Shown in pieces: positions 35,181-43,978 of a stretch of 64,000 bases of DNA; the stretch's first letter is position 1, and each line of letters starts with the position of its first letter. Source of the stretch: Sphingomonas jinjuensis (GTDB taxonomy: Bacteria; Pseudomonadota; Alphaproteobacteria; Sphingomonadales; Sphingomonadaceae). Under the pieces are notes generated by a model that searched no databases, was not told the DNA's origin, and worked only from the letters and a program-made list of their open reading frames with translations. The translations under genes were made by a program, and so were the position numbers. The DNA is taken from the NCBI RefSeq assembly GCF_014197105.1, contig NZ_JACIEV010000006.1, positions 124,001 to 188,000 of the forward strand, given 5' to 3'.

Positions 35181-35194
35181 CGCTATTGCCCGCG

Positions 35195-36436
35195 TCAGTC
35201 TGCGAAGGCATCGCGATGCGTCCGCTCGACCAGCTCCCGGTCTGCGTCGCTGGTCAGCGCGGCGCGTGCCCGATCGACCGCATCGGAGGCTTCGTCCGCG
35301 ATGACCTGTCGCGCTGCCGGCGCGTGTCGCGCTAGCGCTCCAAGCGACTTTTGCAGGCGGACGCTGACTTCGACGATCGCGGCGCCGTCGCGCGCGATGG
35401 GCCTGCACCAGTCGTCGAGCAATGCGGCCAGCGGTATCGGTGGAACATGAACCCTGGCGGGTAGGGGAGTGATATGCTGCGGCCGATAATCGAGCAGCCG
35501 CAGCATCACCCGGCTGCCGGCTTCGATCACTGCAATGGCGGTGCCGGGGTCGTTGACCGCAGGTGACAGCGCCCGCGACGCGATCTCCGACAGTACCACC
35601 AAGCCGAAGCGCGGATCGTGATCGAAGGCGCGCTGGTGCGCCAGCGTGAAGGCATGCTGCACCTCTTCCACCGCCGCCTCATCGACGGTGCCGTCGATCA
35701 GCGCCATCGGCCGGCCGGGTTCGACCAGTCTGCCGGGGAGGGCAAGCACATAGATGTCGGTGTCCATCGCCTCGGCGATCCGCCCTAGCAGCGCGATGTC
35801 CATGTGGGTGACCCGCGCCATCGTCGGCGCCGGCACGGTCGTCCTGCCGCTCTGCTCGACCGCGGGCGGTTCGCCATCCAGCGCCAGCGGTACGGCGATC
35901 GTCTCCACCGCTGCCAGCGCTGCGCGCTCGACCCGGTCGATCGTGTCGGACACGCGACCGAACCGGGCAATATGCTCGATCCAGCGCAGCAGCGTTACGA
36001 CGATGAACAGGATGACGAGGATCGTGCCGAAGAACAGGATGACACGGCCGGTGTCGCCATAGAGGCCGGTCGACAGCGCGACGATGCCTACGATCGCGAA
36101 CAAGAAACTGCCGAGGAAGGTGGCGAGCGCATTCTGCGCGGTGCTGTCGTCGATCAGCAGCTGGACCGCGCGCGGTGTGATCGTGCTGGTCGCCCCCGAA
36201 TAGGCCGATACCATCGCGGTCAGCGAGAAGGTCGTGACCGCCAGCATGCTCGAGGCGAGCATGGTGAGGATGCTGTCGACCGACTTGGATCCAACCGTCG
36301 CGGCAAAATGATAGGAAATAGTGTGACCCACCAATGCACCGGCAAGGGCCAGCGCCCCGCCGAATCCGCACATCAGCGCGGCCCTGAACCACATCCTGCG
36401 CGTGAGCAGGCGGATCAGCCACTGCCATCGCGTCAT
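35195..36436 (-). CDS. DUF2254 membrane protein
   Basis: This 413-residue protein has four N-terminal membrane helices within the first 165 residues, including MLASSMLAVTTFSLTAMVSAYSGATSTITPRAVQLL, the recognisable DUF2254 signature. A long cytoplasmic domain follows, with SEIASRALSPAVNDPGTAIAVIEAG, also conserved in the family. The function is unknown. GGGGAG lies before the ATG. It is followed on the same strand, upstream in the map, by an antiporter and other membrane genes, and is part of a run of ion-handling proteins. Confidence 0.85.
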   Translation of the reverse strand: MTRWQWLIRLLTRRMWFRAALMCGFGGALALAGALVGHTISYHFAATVGSKSVDSILTMLASSMLAVTTFSLTAMVSAYSGATSTITPRAVQLLIDDSTAQNALATFLGSFLFAIVGIVALSTGLYGDTGRVILFFGTILVILFIVVTLLRWIEHIARFGRVSDTIDRVERAALAAVETIAVPLALDGEPPAVEQSGRTTVPAPTMARVTHMDIALLGRIAEAMDTDIYVLALPGRLVEPGRPMALIDGTVDEAAVEEVQHAFTLAHQRAFDHDPRFGLVVLSEIASRALSPAVNDPGTAIAVIEAGSRVMLRLLDYRPQHITPLPARVHVPPIPLAALLDDWCRPIARDGAAIVEVSVRLQKSLGALARHAPAARQVIADEASDAVDRARAALTSDADRELVERTHRDAFAD

Positions 36437-36500
36437 CGCCGCTCCCCTTTCGGCCTTTCCAAGCCCTGGCGACGGCGCGGAGTTCCGCAGCAGCGGCGCG

Positions 36501-37703
36501 TTAGTGTTCCGCCTCGTCCGATCCGGTCAATTGCCAGCGTCGGAGCAGGCGCGGCATCGTGAGCCCCTGTGCAAAAATCGAGAAGGCGACGACGCCGAAG
36601 GTGATGACGACGATCTGCCCGCGCTCCGCGATGCTGGCGGGTACCGCCAGGGCGAGCGCCAATCCTACCGCGCCCCTGAGGCCGCCCCAGACCAGCACGT
36701 GCTGATAAGTCGCGGGTAGTCGCAGCCCCGATCGCGCGAACGGCAGCACCAACGGGTAGACGGCGGCCGCGCGGCCGATCAGCGTCAGGACGATCGCGAC
36801 GACCAGCGGCAGCGATACCAACGCGATCGGCTGGTGCGCCTCATGGCTGCCGATCAGCAGGAACAGGCAGGAGTTGGCGAGAAAGGCGGCATAGGTCCAA
36901 AAATCCTGCACATGCTGGCGCCCGGCGACCGAAATCGAGCCGCGTGGCCCGACGTTGCCGACGATGAGGCCTGCCGCGAGCGCCGCGAACACGCCCGACG
37001 CATGTACATGTTCGGCGAGCAGGAATGATCCCCAAGCGACCACGGTGGTCAGCGTCACCTCGACCAGATGATCCGTCGTCCGCCCGGCGACGGTCAGCAC
37101 GACGAACCCGATTGCGGCTCCGATCACCACACCGCCCGCAACCGTCCACAGCAGCGCGAGCGACGCGCCGGACCAAGTCAGCGCCTCGCCGTTGGTGATG
37201 CCGACGAGGATCGCGAACCCGACCGCGGCGACGCCATCGTTGAGCAGGCTTTCGGATTCGACCACCATGCTGAGCCGGGGCTCAGCCTTCATCTCCTTGA
37301 AGGCTGCGATGACCGACACAGGATCGGTCGCCGCGATCAACACCCCGAAGAAGGCCGCGCCGAGCAGGCTCCAGCCGAGCAGCAGGTGCATGCCGCCGGC
37401 GACCACGGCCGCGCTGATCGCCACGCCGAGGAAGGCGAGCACGACCGTGAGGGGCAGTTCCTCGCGGAAGCGCGACCAGCGCAGCTGCATTGCTGCCTCG
37501 AAGATCAGCGGCGGCAGGAAGACGTTGAAGATCAGCTCTCGCGACAGTGGCAGCTCGGCACCGACCGGCAGATAGGCGAGTCCGATGCCTGCAAGCACCA
37601 GCCCGGCCGTATAAGGCAGCCCGATCCGCCGCGAGACCATCGCCACCAGCGAGGCGACGACCAGTAGCGTACCGAGTTCGGTCAGGCCGATGTCGCCGCT
37701 CAT
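36501..37703 (-). CDS. CPA1-type Na+/H+ antiporter
   Basis: This 400-residue protein has about twelve membrane segments. LPPLIFEAAMQLRWSRFREELP and AATDPVSVIAAFKEM (the TDP core of the ion site), and ESLLNDGVAAVGFAIL (the ND motif) mark the NhaP/CPA1 family, which exchanges Na+ or K+ for protons. The length is normal, with a short C-terminal tail and no TrkA-type domains. The start overlaps the stop of the DUF389 gene by 4 bases, so the two are translationally coupled. Confidence 0.9.
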   Translation of the reverse strand: MSGDIGLTELGTLLVVASLVAMVSRRIGLPYTAGLVLAGIGLAYLPVGAELPLSRELIFNVFLPPLIFEAAMQLRWSRFREELPLTVVLAFLGVAISAAVVAGGMHLLLGWSLLGAAFFGVLIAATDPVSVIAAFKEMKAEPRLSMVVESESLLNDGVAAVGFAILVGITNGEALTWSGASLALLWTVAGGVVIGAAIGFVVLTVAGRTTDHLVEVTLTTVVAWGSFLLAEHVHASGVFAALAAGLIVGNVGPRGSISVAGRQHVQDFWTYAAFLANSCLFLLIGSHEAHQPIALVSLPLVVAIVLTLIGRAAAVYPLVLPFARSGLRLPATYQHVLVWGGLRGAVGLALALAVPASIAERGQIVVITFGVVAFSIFAQGLTMPRLLRRWQLTGSDEAEH

Positions 37704-39265
37704 CGGCCGCTCCCCGTCACCGGCGTCAGCGCGAATTGGCGGCCCGCGGCGGGGGCGGGCTGTGGCGCGATGCCCTGCTGCCGCAACAGCGCAGCGATGG
37801 CCAGGGCGCGTCGCTGACTGAGATTGGGCTCGGCAGGCGGTGCGCCGGCGGGCAGACCCGGCACAGTGAGCGCCGAGACGTTCCAGCGATGCGCCGCCCA
37901 GGCCGACGTGGTGACGGCATCGCTCGCCGCCGCGTCGAGCGTGTCGGCGCCGTCGGCGAAGGCAACCGGCGGCAACGGCCCCTGCGGCGGGACGATCGCG
38001 ACATCCCAGTCATCGCTTTGGTCGGCAGCGCGCCGTTCGAGCGCGCGATAGGTCGCAACGCTCGCGCCCGGCAACGCCGCGGCGGCCGCCACCGCACGAT
38101 GATGGTCGCGGTCGATCGTCACCGCATCGGGCGTGATGCCGGTGATCAGGGCGATGCCGTTCGCCAGATCGGTCACCCGCTGCGCGGCGGTATTGGTGGC
38201 TTCGCCGGCTTGGCGCAGTTCCTCGCGCTGTGCGGCGAGCGCATCGGCACCGGCGCCGAGCAGGATCTGGTCGAGATTGAGCCGCACCGGCCGATCGAGC
38301 GCCTGCGCCAGCGCCGCCTGGATCGCGCTGGTCTTCTGCATCGAGCGGCGCGGGGTGATGACGACCGCGCGCACGATGATCGGCTGTGCGGTAAAGTCGA
38401 TGTCGAGCTGGGTCACGCGCGCGTCGGCGCCGAATCGGTCCGACAGCAAAGAGCGGGTCTGCGACGTCGCCAGCGCCTCGCGGCCGATCCGGTTGAGCGA
38501 GATGCCGAGCGGGATCGCCATGCCGACGAAGACCAGCACCAGCACCACGGTCTGCATCCAACCCTGGCGACGGGAAAGATGATGACCGAAGCCGTAGAAG
38601 CGCGCCATCACCGTCGCCGACAGCGCGATGGTGATGAAGTTGGTCACGAACAATGCGAAAGCGCCCATGCCGACCGGGGCGTTGCGCGTGGCGATGCCAT
38701 ATCCGACCACGGCGAGCGGCGGCATCAGCGCGGTCGCGATCGCGACGCCGACAATCGTGTCGCCTCGCCCACGGATGATCGCGAAGGTCCCGGCGAGCGC
38801 GGCGAACAGCGCGACGGCAAGATCGAACAGATTTGGACGCGTGCGCGCGACGATCTCGGCGGTCGGCGCCTGCAGCGGCGAGGCGAGGACTAGCAGCGCG
38901 GTAAAGGCGATCGCCAGGGCAGAGCCGATCGCCAGCGCCTTGAGTGACCGCCGCAGCTCGCGAAAATCGAACAGCGCGAGGCTGAAGCCGAAGCCGAGGA
39001 TCGGGTTCATCAGCGGCGAGATTAGCATCGCGCCGATGACGACCGCCGGCGACGACAGCAGCAGCCCCAGTTCGGCGATGCCGGCCGACATCATCGTCAT
39101 GAAGGCGAAGCGCGGGCTCCAGCCGCTCTCCTCAACGACGCGCGCCAGCACCGCTTCGTGATCGACCCGGCCCACCACCGACCTGCGCCACCAGCGGTAG
39201 AGCGCGAGGCGGCCGAGCTGTCCGGCGGCCGCGTGCCGGTCGACGGGGAGGGTGGGTGAGGTCAT
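37700..39265 (-). CDS. DUF389 membrane protein with extra C-terminal domain
   Basis: This 521-residue protein has an N-terminal DUF389 membrane part (about 40-270): FMTMMSAGIAELGLLLSSPAVVIGAMLISPLMNPILG, then IATALMPPLAVVGYGIA. These are the family signatures. About 250 residues follow, containing a predicted beta-alpha region and a tail (NLSQRRALAIAALLRQQGI) reminiscent of the OmpA-C peptidoglycan-binding helix. That would anchor it to the wall, but the resemblance is weak. The transport function of DUF389 is undecided. It is coupled to the antiporter gene. Confidence 0.8.
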   Translation of the reverse strand: MTSPTLPVDRHAAAGQLGRLALYRWWRRSVVGRVDHEAVLARVVEESGWSPRFAFMTMMSAGIAELGLLLSSPAVVIGAMLISPLMNPILGFGFSLALFDFRELRRSLKALAIGSALAIAFTALLVLASPLQAPTAEIVARTRPNLFDLAVALFAALAGTFAIIRGRGDTIVGVAIATALMPPLAVVGYGIATRNAPVGMGAFALFVTNFITIALSATVMARFYGFGHHLSRRQGWMQTVVLVLVFVGMAIPLGISLNRIGREALATSQTRSLLSDRFGADARVTQLDIDFTAQPIIVRAVVITPRRSMQKTSAIQAALAQALDRPVRLNLDQILLGAGADALAAQREELRQAGEATNTAAQRVTDLANGIALITGITPDAVTIDRDHHRAVAAAAALPGASVATYRALERRAADQSDDWDVAIVPPQGPLPPVAFADGADTLDAAASDAVTTSAWAAHRWNVSALTVPGLPAGAPPAEPNLSQRRALAIAALLRQQGIAPQPAPAAGRQFALTPVTGSGR

Positions 39266-39303
39266 CGGCGACTATATTTCCTGCATGCGCGTCGGGAGGG
39301 AGG

Positions 39304-40512
39304 TCAGCTTTCGGCCGGCGCGCCGACCGCGGCGGCGGTTAGGCAGATCAGGCCGATGACGATGAAGCCGCAGCGGTGACGCCAGTCGCCGACGCCGTTG
39401 CGCCGCGCCACCGCGAACGCCAGCGCGCATTGCAGCGCGTAGAACAGAGCGAAGGCGCGCGACGACAGCGCCACCACCTGGAACGGATCGGTCAGCCAGA
39501 CGACGGCGATCGCCAGCAAGCCGGCGAGTGCGAATGCCAGCGGCACGGGCACCCGGCGTCGCGACACCTCGTTGATCAGCCCGCCCGCGCCGATCGAATC
39601 GGCGACGGCTGCGCTAAGCTGGCTCGATACCGCGCCGGCGAGCACGAACACACCCAGCGCTGGGGCGATCAACTCCATGATGTCGAGAATGCCCGCGACG
39701 CCCTCCGTCTGCGCGGCGCGCGACAAGAAGGGTGTCAGCAATGCGATGAAGGCCAGATAGATGGCAGAGGCGATCCATTGCGCATGGCGCATCGTCCTGA
39801 TCCGCAGCTCGGCGGGATAGTCGTGGCCAAGATAGCGCGACGTCTCGAACCCCTGCACCGTGATGATCAGTCCGAGCAGTACCGGCAGGCTGGCCCAGCC
39901 CACCCGCGCCGGCGGCAGCGGCTGGACTGCGCCGCTCGTCGCCCAGGCGATGCCAAGGGCCACCAGCAGACCGGCGATGATGCCGATCTTGATCGACACC
40001 GTACCATGCGCGACATGCTCGACCTTGCGCAGATCGCCGCCGAGCGCGAGCAGGGTCATTGCCGCGATCAGCACAGTGACGACGATATTGGCGATGAGCG
40101 GTTGCCAGGCCGGATCGACCGCGATCGGCTTCAGCGAAAACTCCGCCAGCAGCTTCAGATAATAAGCGACCGACACGGCATAGGCGAGGGCGAGCACGCC
40201 CTGGGTTATGCGCGCCGCCCAGGCGATCGGATCGGCGAATGGAGCGGTCGCCAGATGATCCTCGACATGGCGGATGTTGAAGCGGATCACCCATCCGGCG
40301 GCATAGGCAATCACGAGCAGCGCCGCCATGGCAAGCAGGGCCGCGCCGCCGAATTCGCGTGCTAGCAACGGCCCGCAAATCAGAAAGCCCGAGCCGATGA
40401 TCGACGCCAAAGGGGTCACCGTCGCGCGCCAGGCGTCCGATCGCGCAAACGGACTGAAAGTCAGCAATGCCGCCACGATGATCGAGACGCCAAACGCGAT
40501 GATGACGATCAT
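39304..40512 (-). CDS. Multi-pass permease, APC/Nramp-like fold
   Basis: This 402-residue protein starts at ATG 40512 with GGAG 6 bases upstream; a TTG 24 bases earlier is less likely. About eleven hydrophobic segments are present, beginning IVIIAFGVSIIVAALLTF, then PLASIIGSGFLICGPLLAREFGG, GTVSIKIGIIAGLLVALGIA and AGAVSSQLSAAVADSIGAGG. The layout resembles amino-acid/polyamine/cation permeases. The Nramp metal-site motif DPGN is absent. The substrate is unknown. It lies 38 bases upstream of the DUF389 gene on the same strand. Confidence 0.65.
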   Translation of the reverse strand: MIVIIAFGVSIIVAALLTFSPFARSDAWRATVTPLASIIGSGFLICGPLLAREFGGAALLAMAALLVIAYAAGWVIRFNIRHVEDHLATAPFADPIAWAARITQGVLALAYAVSVAYYLKLLAEFSLKPIAVDPAWQPLIANIVVTVLIAAMTLLALGGDLRKVEHVAHGTVSIKIGIIAGLLVALGIAWATSGAVQPLPPARVGWASLPVLLGLIITVQGFETSRYLGHDYPAELRIRTMRHAQWIASAIYLAFIALLTPFLSRAAQTEGVAGILDIMELIAPALGVFVLAGAVSSQLSAAVADSIGAGGLINEVSRRRVPVPLAFALAGLLAIAVVWLTDPFQVVALSSRAFALFYALQCALAFAVARRNGVGDWRHRCGFIVIGLICLTAAAVGAPAES

Positions 40513-40674
40513 GGAGAACTCCGGCGACTGGATCAAAGCGGCAGCTCTGAAGCCACGGCAGGCGGGCGTGCTATCCTCGGGATCACGCCAGTGCCTGTCA
40601 ACCGCCGCGCCATATCTCAGCTGTCAGCGGCCTTTCGATCTCTGTCAGGCACGACGCATAACGCGCAATTGCCG

Positions 40675-41370
40675 CTACATCGCCTCCTTGACGCCTGTCC
40701 TCACGAGCAGCCAGTTCATCGGGTAGCTTGTACAGAAGCCGGCCAGCATTGCGATCTGCATGGCGAACCAGAATTCTGGCTGGTCGGCTGTGGCCAGGCC
40801 GCCGAACAGCCGCTGGAACCACAGGAACTGGATCAGCGCCATTCCGCCGTACATGCCCACTTGCCAGGCACTGATCGACAATATGTCAGCTTTGACGGCC
40901 GCCTTCAGGCCGTCGCTCGGCGAGAGATGCCGCATCGGAACGATACTCCAATATTGGAATCCAATACCGAACAGGAAGGCCAGCAGGAAGTCCGGTATCC
41001 ACAGGGCGAACATCCGCGTACTGAACAGCGTGCCGTAGCCGAACCATAACGCTATCGAAGGCAGGGCAAGGGCGATCCCCTCCACCACGATGTCGCCGAG
41101 CGTGCAGCCAGCGCCGCAGTGGCTGGCCCCTTTCAAGATGGAAACGGCAAACGGATCGTCATTGTCCTGCCGGGTAGAGCGCCCCCAGCGGTAGTAGATT
41201 GCGAGCCACAACACGCTCCCGAAGAGCGCGGTCAGTGGCCACACCACCGCCATAACGGCCATATTCGGTGGATGGCGCCACACATCCAGCGCGATGGTGA
41301 CGACGCAGATTACCGCCAGCGACAGTGACAGGATCGCCGCGAGGTGGATGGGGGCAGGAAAGTGCGGCAT
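40675..41370 (-). CDS. DUF4396 membrane protein
   Basis: This protein of about 231 residues has five to six membrane segments. The motif KGASHCGAGCTLGDIVVEG is the DUF4396 hallmark (cysteine-histidine pattern SHCGxGCxLGD). This family is often found near copper or metal-handling genes, but its function is unproven. I use ATG 41370; a TTG at 41391 is in frame. It is separated by 162 bases from the permease gene and is the last gene of the cargo before the mobilisation end. Confidence 0.8.
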   Translation of the reverse strand: MPHFPAPIHLAAILSLSLAVICVVTIALDVWRHPPNMAVMAVVWPLTALFGSVLWLAIYYRWGRSTRQDNDDPFAVSILKGASHCGAGCTLGDIVVEGIALALPSIALWFGYGTLFSTRMFALWIPDFLLAFLFGIGFQYWSIVPMRHLSPSDGLKAAVKADILSISAWQVGMYGGMALIQFLWFQRLFGGLATADQPEFWFAMQIAMLAGFCTSYPMNWLLVRTGVKEAM

Positions 41371-41760
41371 CGTGGCATAACGTTCCGTCAACCTTCTAGA
41401 TGCGGCGCGTGATGCGTGCGACTACAGATGGAGCGTCGATACGATCGTTCGGCCTGTCGTTGCACTCCGCCCGACTTCCGCTTCATTAAAAGCGGAGCCG
41501 TGCTCTTTAGCTGGACGACATCAGCGCCCACTTTTAGCTGACCCCAGCGCAACCTCTTCGGTTGTGCTCCCCGAAGCGCAGTCGAAGCCTCTTCAACCGC
41601 GGCATCGAAGATGATCAAATGGCAGAAGATGGGGAGTAGGCGGATGGGGACGAATGACCGCTTCTGGGTCGTTCTCGCAGGACGCACGGCCTTGGTGTCG
41701 GACACGGTCACGAGAATTCTTGTCCTCTATGAGGTGCCGAGCCCAGAGCTGCCGGCTAGA
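41371..41760. other. 390-base gap without a gene
   Basis: The gap holds dispersed repeat copy 7 (41611-41673) and one half of a palindromic chromosomal repeat (CCGAAGCGCAGTCGAAGC at about 41570). That half resembles the long inverted repeat at 62541-62674. No open frame appears coding. Confidence 0.5.
41611..41673 (+). repeat. Dispersed intergenic repeat, copy 7
   Basis: The second half-site GAATGACCGCTTCTGGGTC (41652-41670) is perfect. The first half is eroded (ATGATCAAATGG at 41611) but sits at the expected 41-base distance. Confidence 0.65.
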
Positions 41761-42300
41761 TCAGGCTGCCGAGCGAAGACTTTCCATCGGCACGGCCTCG
41801 GCCAAGGTCGCGCCGGCTGGGATAAATCGTGATCCCGATAGGTGTATGCCATGCACCTGTCCGGCAAGTTCCCGCCAGCGGCGATGAGCCCGCTCGATGC
41901 CACGCTTGATCCGGCTGCGTGGCGGCAGCGGGGACGCGGTCAGGACCGAGCGGGGTCCGACCGACCAGCGCTGCGTCCCGGTCAGCAACTCGATGCGGCT
42001 GCCATCGCTGGCGAGCCATGGCTGCACATCGTCATGCCAGTCGACGTGAGCGATCGCGCGAGTGAACAGCGAGATGTCGACCGGCCCGTCGACTATGGGC
42101 AGATCGAATCCCACCAGCACCATGTCTTGGCCACTTTGCTTGACGATCGCGGCGACTTCGAGCGCGCCGGCGAGATCCTTGCGCCCGCTTGAGGCGAAAG
42201 CCGTTGGATCCCCGATGGGAGTGACTTGTGGGTAGCCCATGCCGAGGCGCAAGGCGTGAGTCCACGCCTGCATGGTGTCCATCGATTCGTTGATGCTCAT
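41761..42300 (-). CDS. Hypothetical protein next to exonuclease-like genes
   Basis: This protein of about 179 residues starts at ATG 42300 (MSINESMDTMQAW). An earlier start at 42360 directly after the previous stop is possible (199 residues). A hydrophobic strand VLVGFDLPIVDGPVDISLF is followed by HVDWHDDVQPWLASDG and a basic tail (PPRSRIKRGIERAHRRWRELAG). I do not recognise it. It is the last gene of a four-gene minus-strand run that begins downstream of the relaxase, so it probably belongs to the mobilisation end of the island. Confidence 0.55.
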   Translation of the reverse strand: MSINESMDTMQAWTHALRLGMGYPQVTPIGDPTAFASSGRKDLAGALEVAAIVKQSGQDMVLVGFDLPIVDGPVDISLFTRAIAHVDWHDDVQPWLASDGSRIELLTGTQRWSVGPRSVLTASPLPPRSRIKRGIERAHRRWRELAGQVHGIHLSGSRFIPAGATLAEAVPMESLRSAA

Positions 42301-42369
42301 GTCGTTATACTTCTTAGGGTCTTGGCCCCGATTTCTTTTCCGCCCCGTCGTAGAGGCCATCACCGCCGC

Positions 42370-43233
42370 TCAGCCGCAGGACGCGGGTGCGAGCGCTGCG
42401 AGCTTTTGGGTTTCGGCTGCGAGAGCGGCAGCGACGATGTCGTCGCCATATTTCTGCCAGTCTGCGGCATAGGGGCGGTGGCCGCAGTGTTCGGCAACGA
42501 AGGCCGCGAGCCGTCTCGCAGCCTCCAGCGTCGAGACGGTACCGCCCAGCAGGTGCCGCCATCGCATCAGCAGCATGCACGTGGTCAGCACGTCGCCCTC
42601 CGCGACGGCCTTCACCGACGACCATTTGCCTTGATCCATTAAGCCGCTGACCAGATCGGGCCGGCAGGTCAGCTTGGCGGGAACGCCGATCTTGGCTGCG
42701 ACTTCGGCGAGATGCGGCGGCCTCGCGCCAGCACACATCTCGGTCATGAGGTCACAGTGCCCGCTGGCCTCGCGGCGCCACGGTGAGTGCAGGCCGGCCA
42801 GCGATGTCGGCAGTCGCAATCCCGCGGCTGCCGCAGCGAGAAGAATTTGCGGCACGTCGGCGTGGAATCCGCCCCAGGTCGTCAGTTGAACGTGTTGCAG
42901 CCGGTCCATGTCGGCAAGAAAGGCTCCGACGATCCCGGCCTCGTCGGTTTCCGGGCAACCCCTGGTCTCCATGCGGACGGGGCGGAGGCCATCATCGCCG
43001 TCGGTGAGTACAAGCCAACTCAACGCCACGATCTGCCGACACGGCCAGCGTGGCGTCGCGCGAGGGTCATGCCGGCGGTCGCGTGGATGAAGATCGGCAA
43101 GGTCGGCGGGCGTGCAGCGCTCGGCAGCGAGGTAGCGCCCGTGGACGGCATGGTCGTATCGAGTTTCGGCATCCAGGACGACGACATAGCTGGGCTTGTC
43201 GGTCTTCCAGATGCGGGCAGGATCGAGGTACAT
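42370..43233 (-). CDS. Predicted 3'-5' exonuclease, PolB-like (DEDD)
   Basis: This 287-residue protein fits the predicted PolB-type 3'-5' exonuclease family. It has exo I VVVLDAETRYD (D and E), exo II TTWGGFHADVPQILLAAAAAGL (D), SGHCDLMTEM, and exo III region AVAEGDVLTTCMLLMRW (D). All four acidic positions are therefore present. It would degrade DNA or RNA from the 3' end. In Sphingomonas-type islands such genes may help DNA processing during transfer, which is an inference. It is followed by the unknown 179-residue gene with a gap of under 75 bases. Confidence 0.7.
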   Translation of the reverse strand: MYLDPARIWKTDKPSYVVVLDAETRYDHAVHGRYLAAERCTPADLADLHPRDRRHDPRATPRWPCRQIVALSWLVLTDGDDGLRPVRMETRGCPETDEAGIVGAFLADMDRLQHVQLTTWGGFHADVPQILLAAAAAGLRLPTSLAGLHSPWRREASGHCDLMTEMCAGARPPHLAEVAAKIGVPAKLTCRPDLVSGLMDQGKWSSVKAVAEGDVLTTCMLLMRWRHLLGGTVSTLEAARRLAAFVAEHCGHRPYAADWQKYGDDIVAAALAAETQKLAALAPASCG

Positions 43234-43284
43234 GGTTTGTCTCCTGTCGGACGTAATGTCCGTCTTGGTTGGGGCGGCGTGAGA

Positions 43285-43938
43285 TCAGCGGGCCGGGCGT
43301 TGATCGGCTCGCCACCGGTCGAGGGCACGAAGCGCTGCCTGCGCGGGGTGGTCGGCGTCGTCGAAGTCACCAAAAGTCCGCGCCCATGCCTGCCAGCCGG
43401 CGATCGCCTCTCCGACCAGCTCGATCGCAGTGGCCTCAGGACATGGCAGCAGGACCGCGGGTCTTGCCGCCTCGCATTCATCGACGGGTGTGCCCAGCGG
43501 ACATAGGCACGGCAGGTGACGCGCCCGCGCTTGGCGAACGCTCCAGGTGTGGCCCCGTGGTAGATCGCGCCATCGTCCTGCGGTATCGGCCGCCGCCGCC
43601 CGGATACGCGGGTGCCGCTCCAGATCAGCTAGTGCGAGAAAGCGGCGGGGTACCGAGCCCCAATTGTCCCAGCTGATGATTGCACCGCGTGCCGGGATCT
43701 GCGGCTCCAGCCAGTCGAGGAGATCGGCGACCTCAGCGTCTTCGCCAAGGTAGCGGGCGCCGGTGGAGAAGCGGTGGCCATTATTCACCGGCGTGACGGT
43801 CAGCGTGCCGACACCGACGAGGAGGCGGGCATCCGGGCGGTGTCCTGCGGCGGGACAGGCGCCGATGGTACGGACAGCGAGCGCAATCGAGGTGGGCGCA
43901 AAACCACGCGCGTCGATCGTCAGATCGATGGAATACAT
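43285..43938 (-). CDS. Exonuclease-fold-like protein, degenerate
   Basis: This 217-residue protein starts at ATG 43938, with AAGGA 7 bases upstream. The order of elements parallels the exonuclease gene downstream: an N-terminal strand SIDLTIDARGF, a central GAIISWDNWGSVPRRFLALADLERHP, and a late helix EATAIELVGEAIAGWQAWAR. The usual acidic residues are only partly kept. It may be a non-catalytic relative. It lies between two similar genes in the same direction. Confidence 0.5.
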   Translation of the reverse strand: MYSIDLTIDARGFAPTSIALAVRTIGACPAAGHRPDARLLVGVGTLTVTPVNNGHRFSTGARYLGEDAEVADLLDWLEPQIPARGAIISWDNWGSVPRRFLALADLERHPRIRAAAADTAGRWRDLPRGHTWSVRQARARHLPCLCPLGTPVDECEAARPAVLLPCPEATAIELVGEAIAGWQAWARTFGDFDDADHPAQAALRALDRWRADQRPAR

Positions 43939-43978
43939 GTTCGTTTCCTTGATGATGGCCGCAGTGCGGCCGTGGTGA

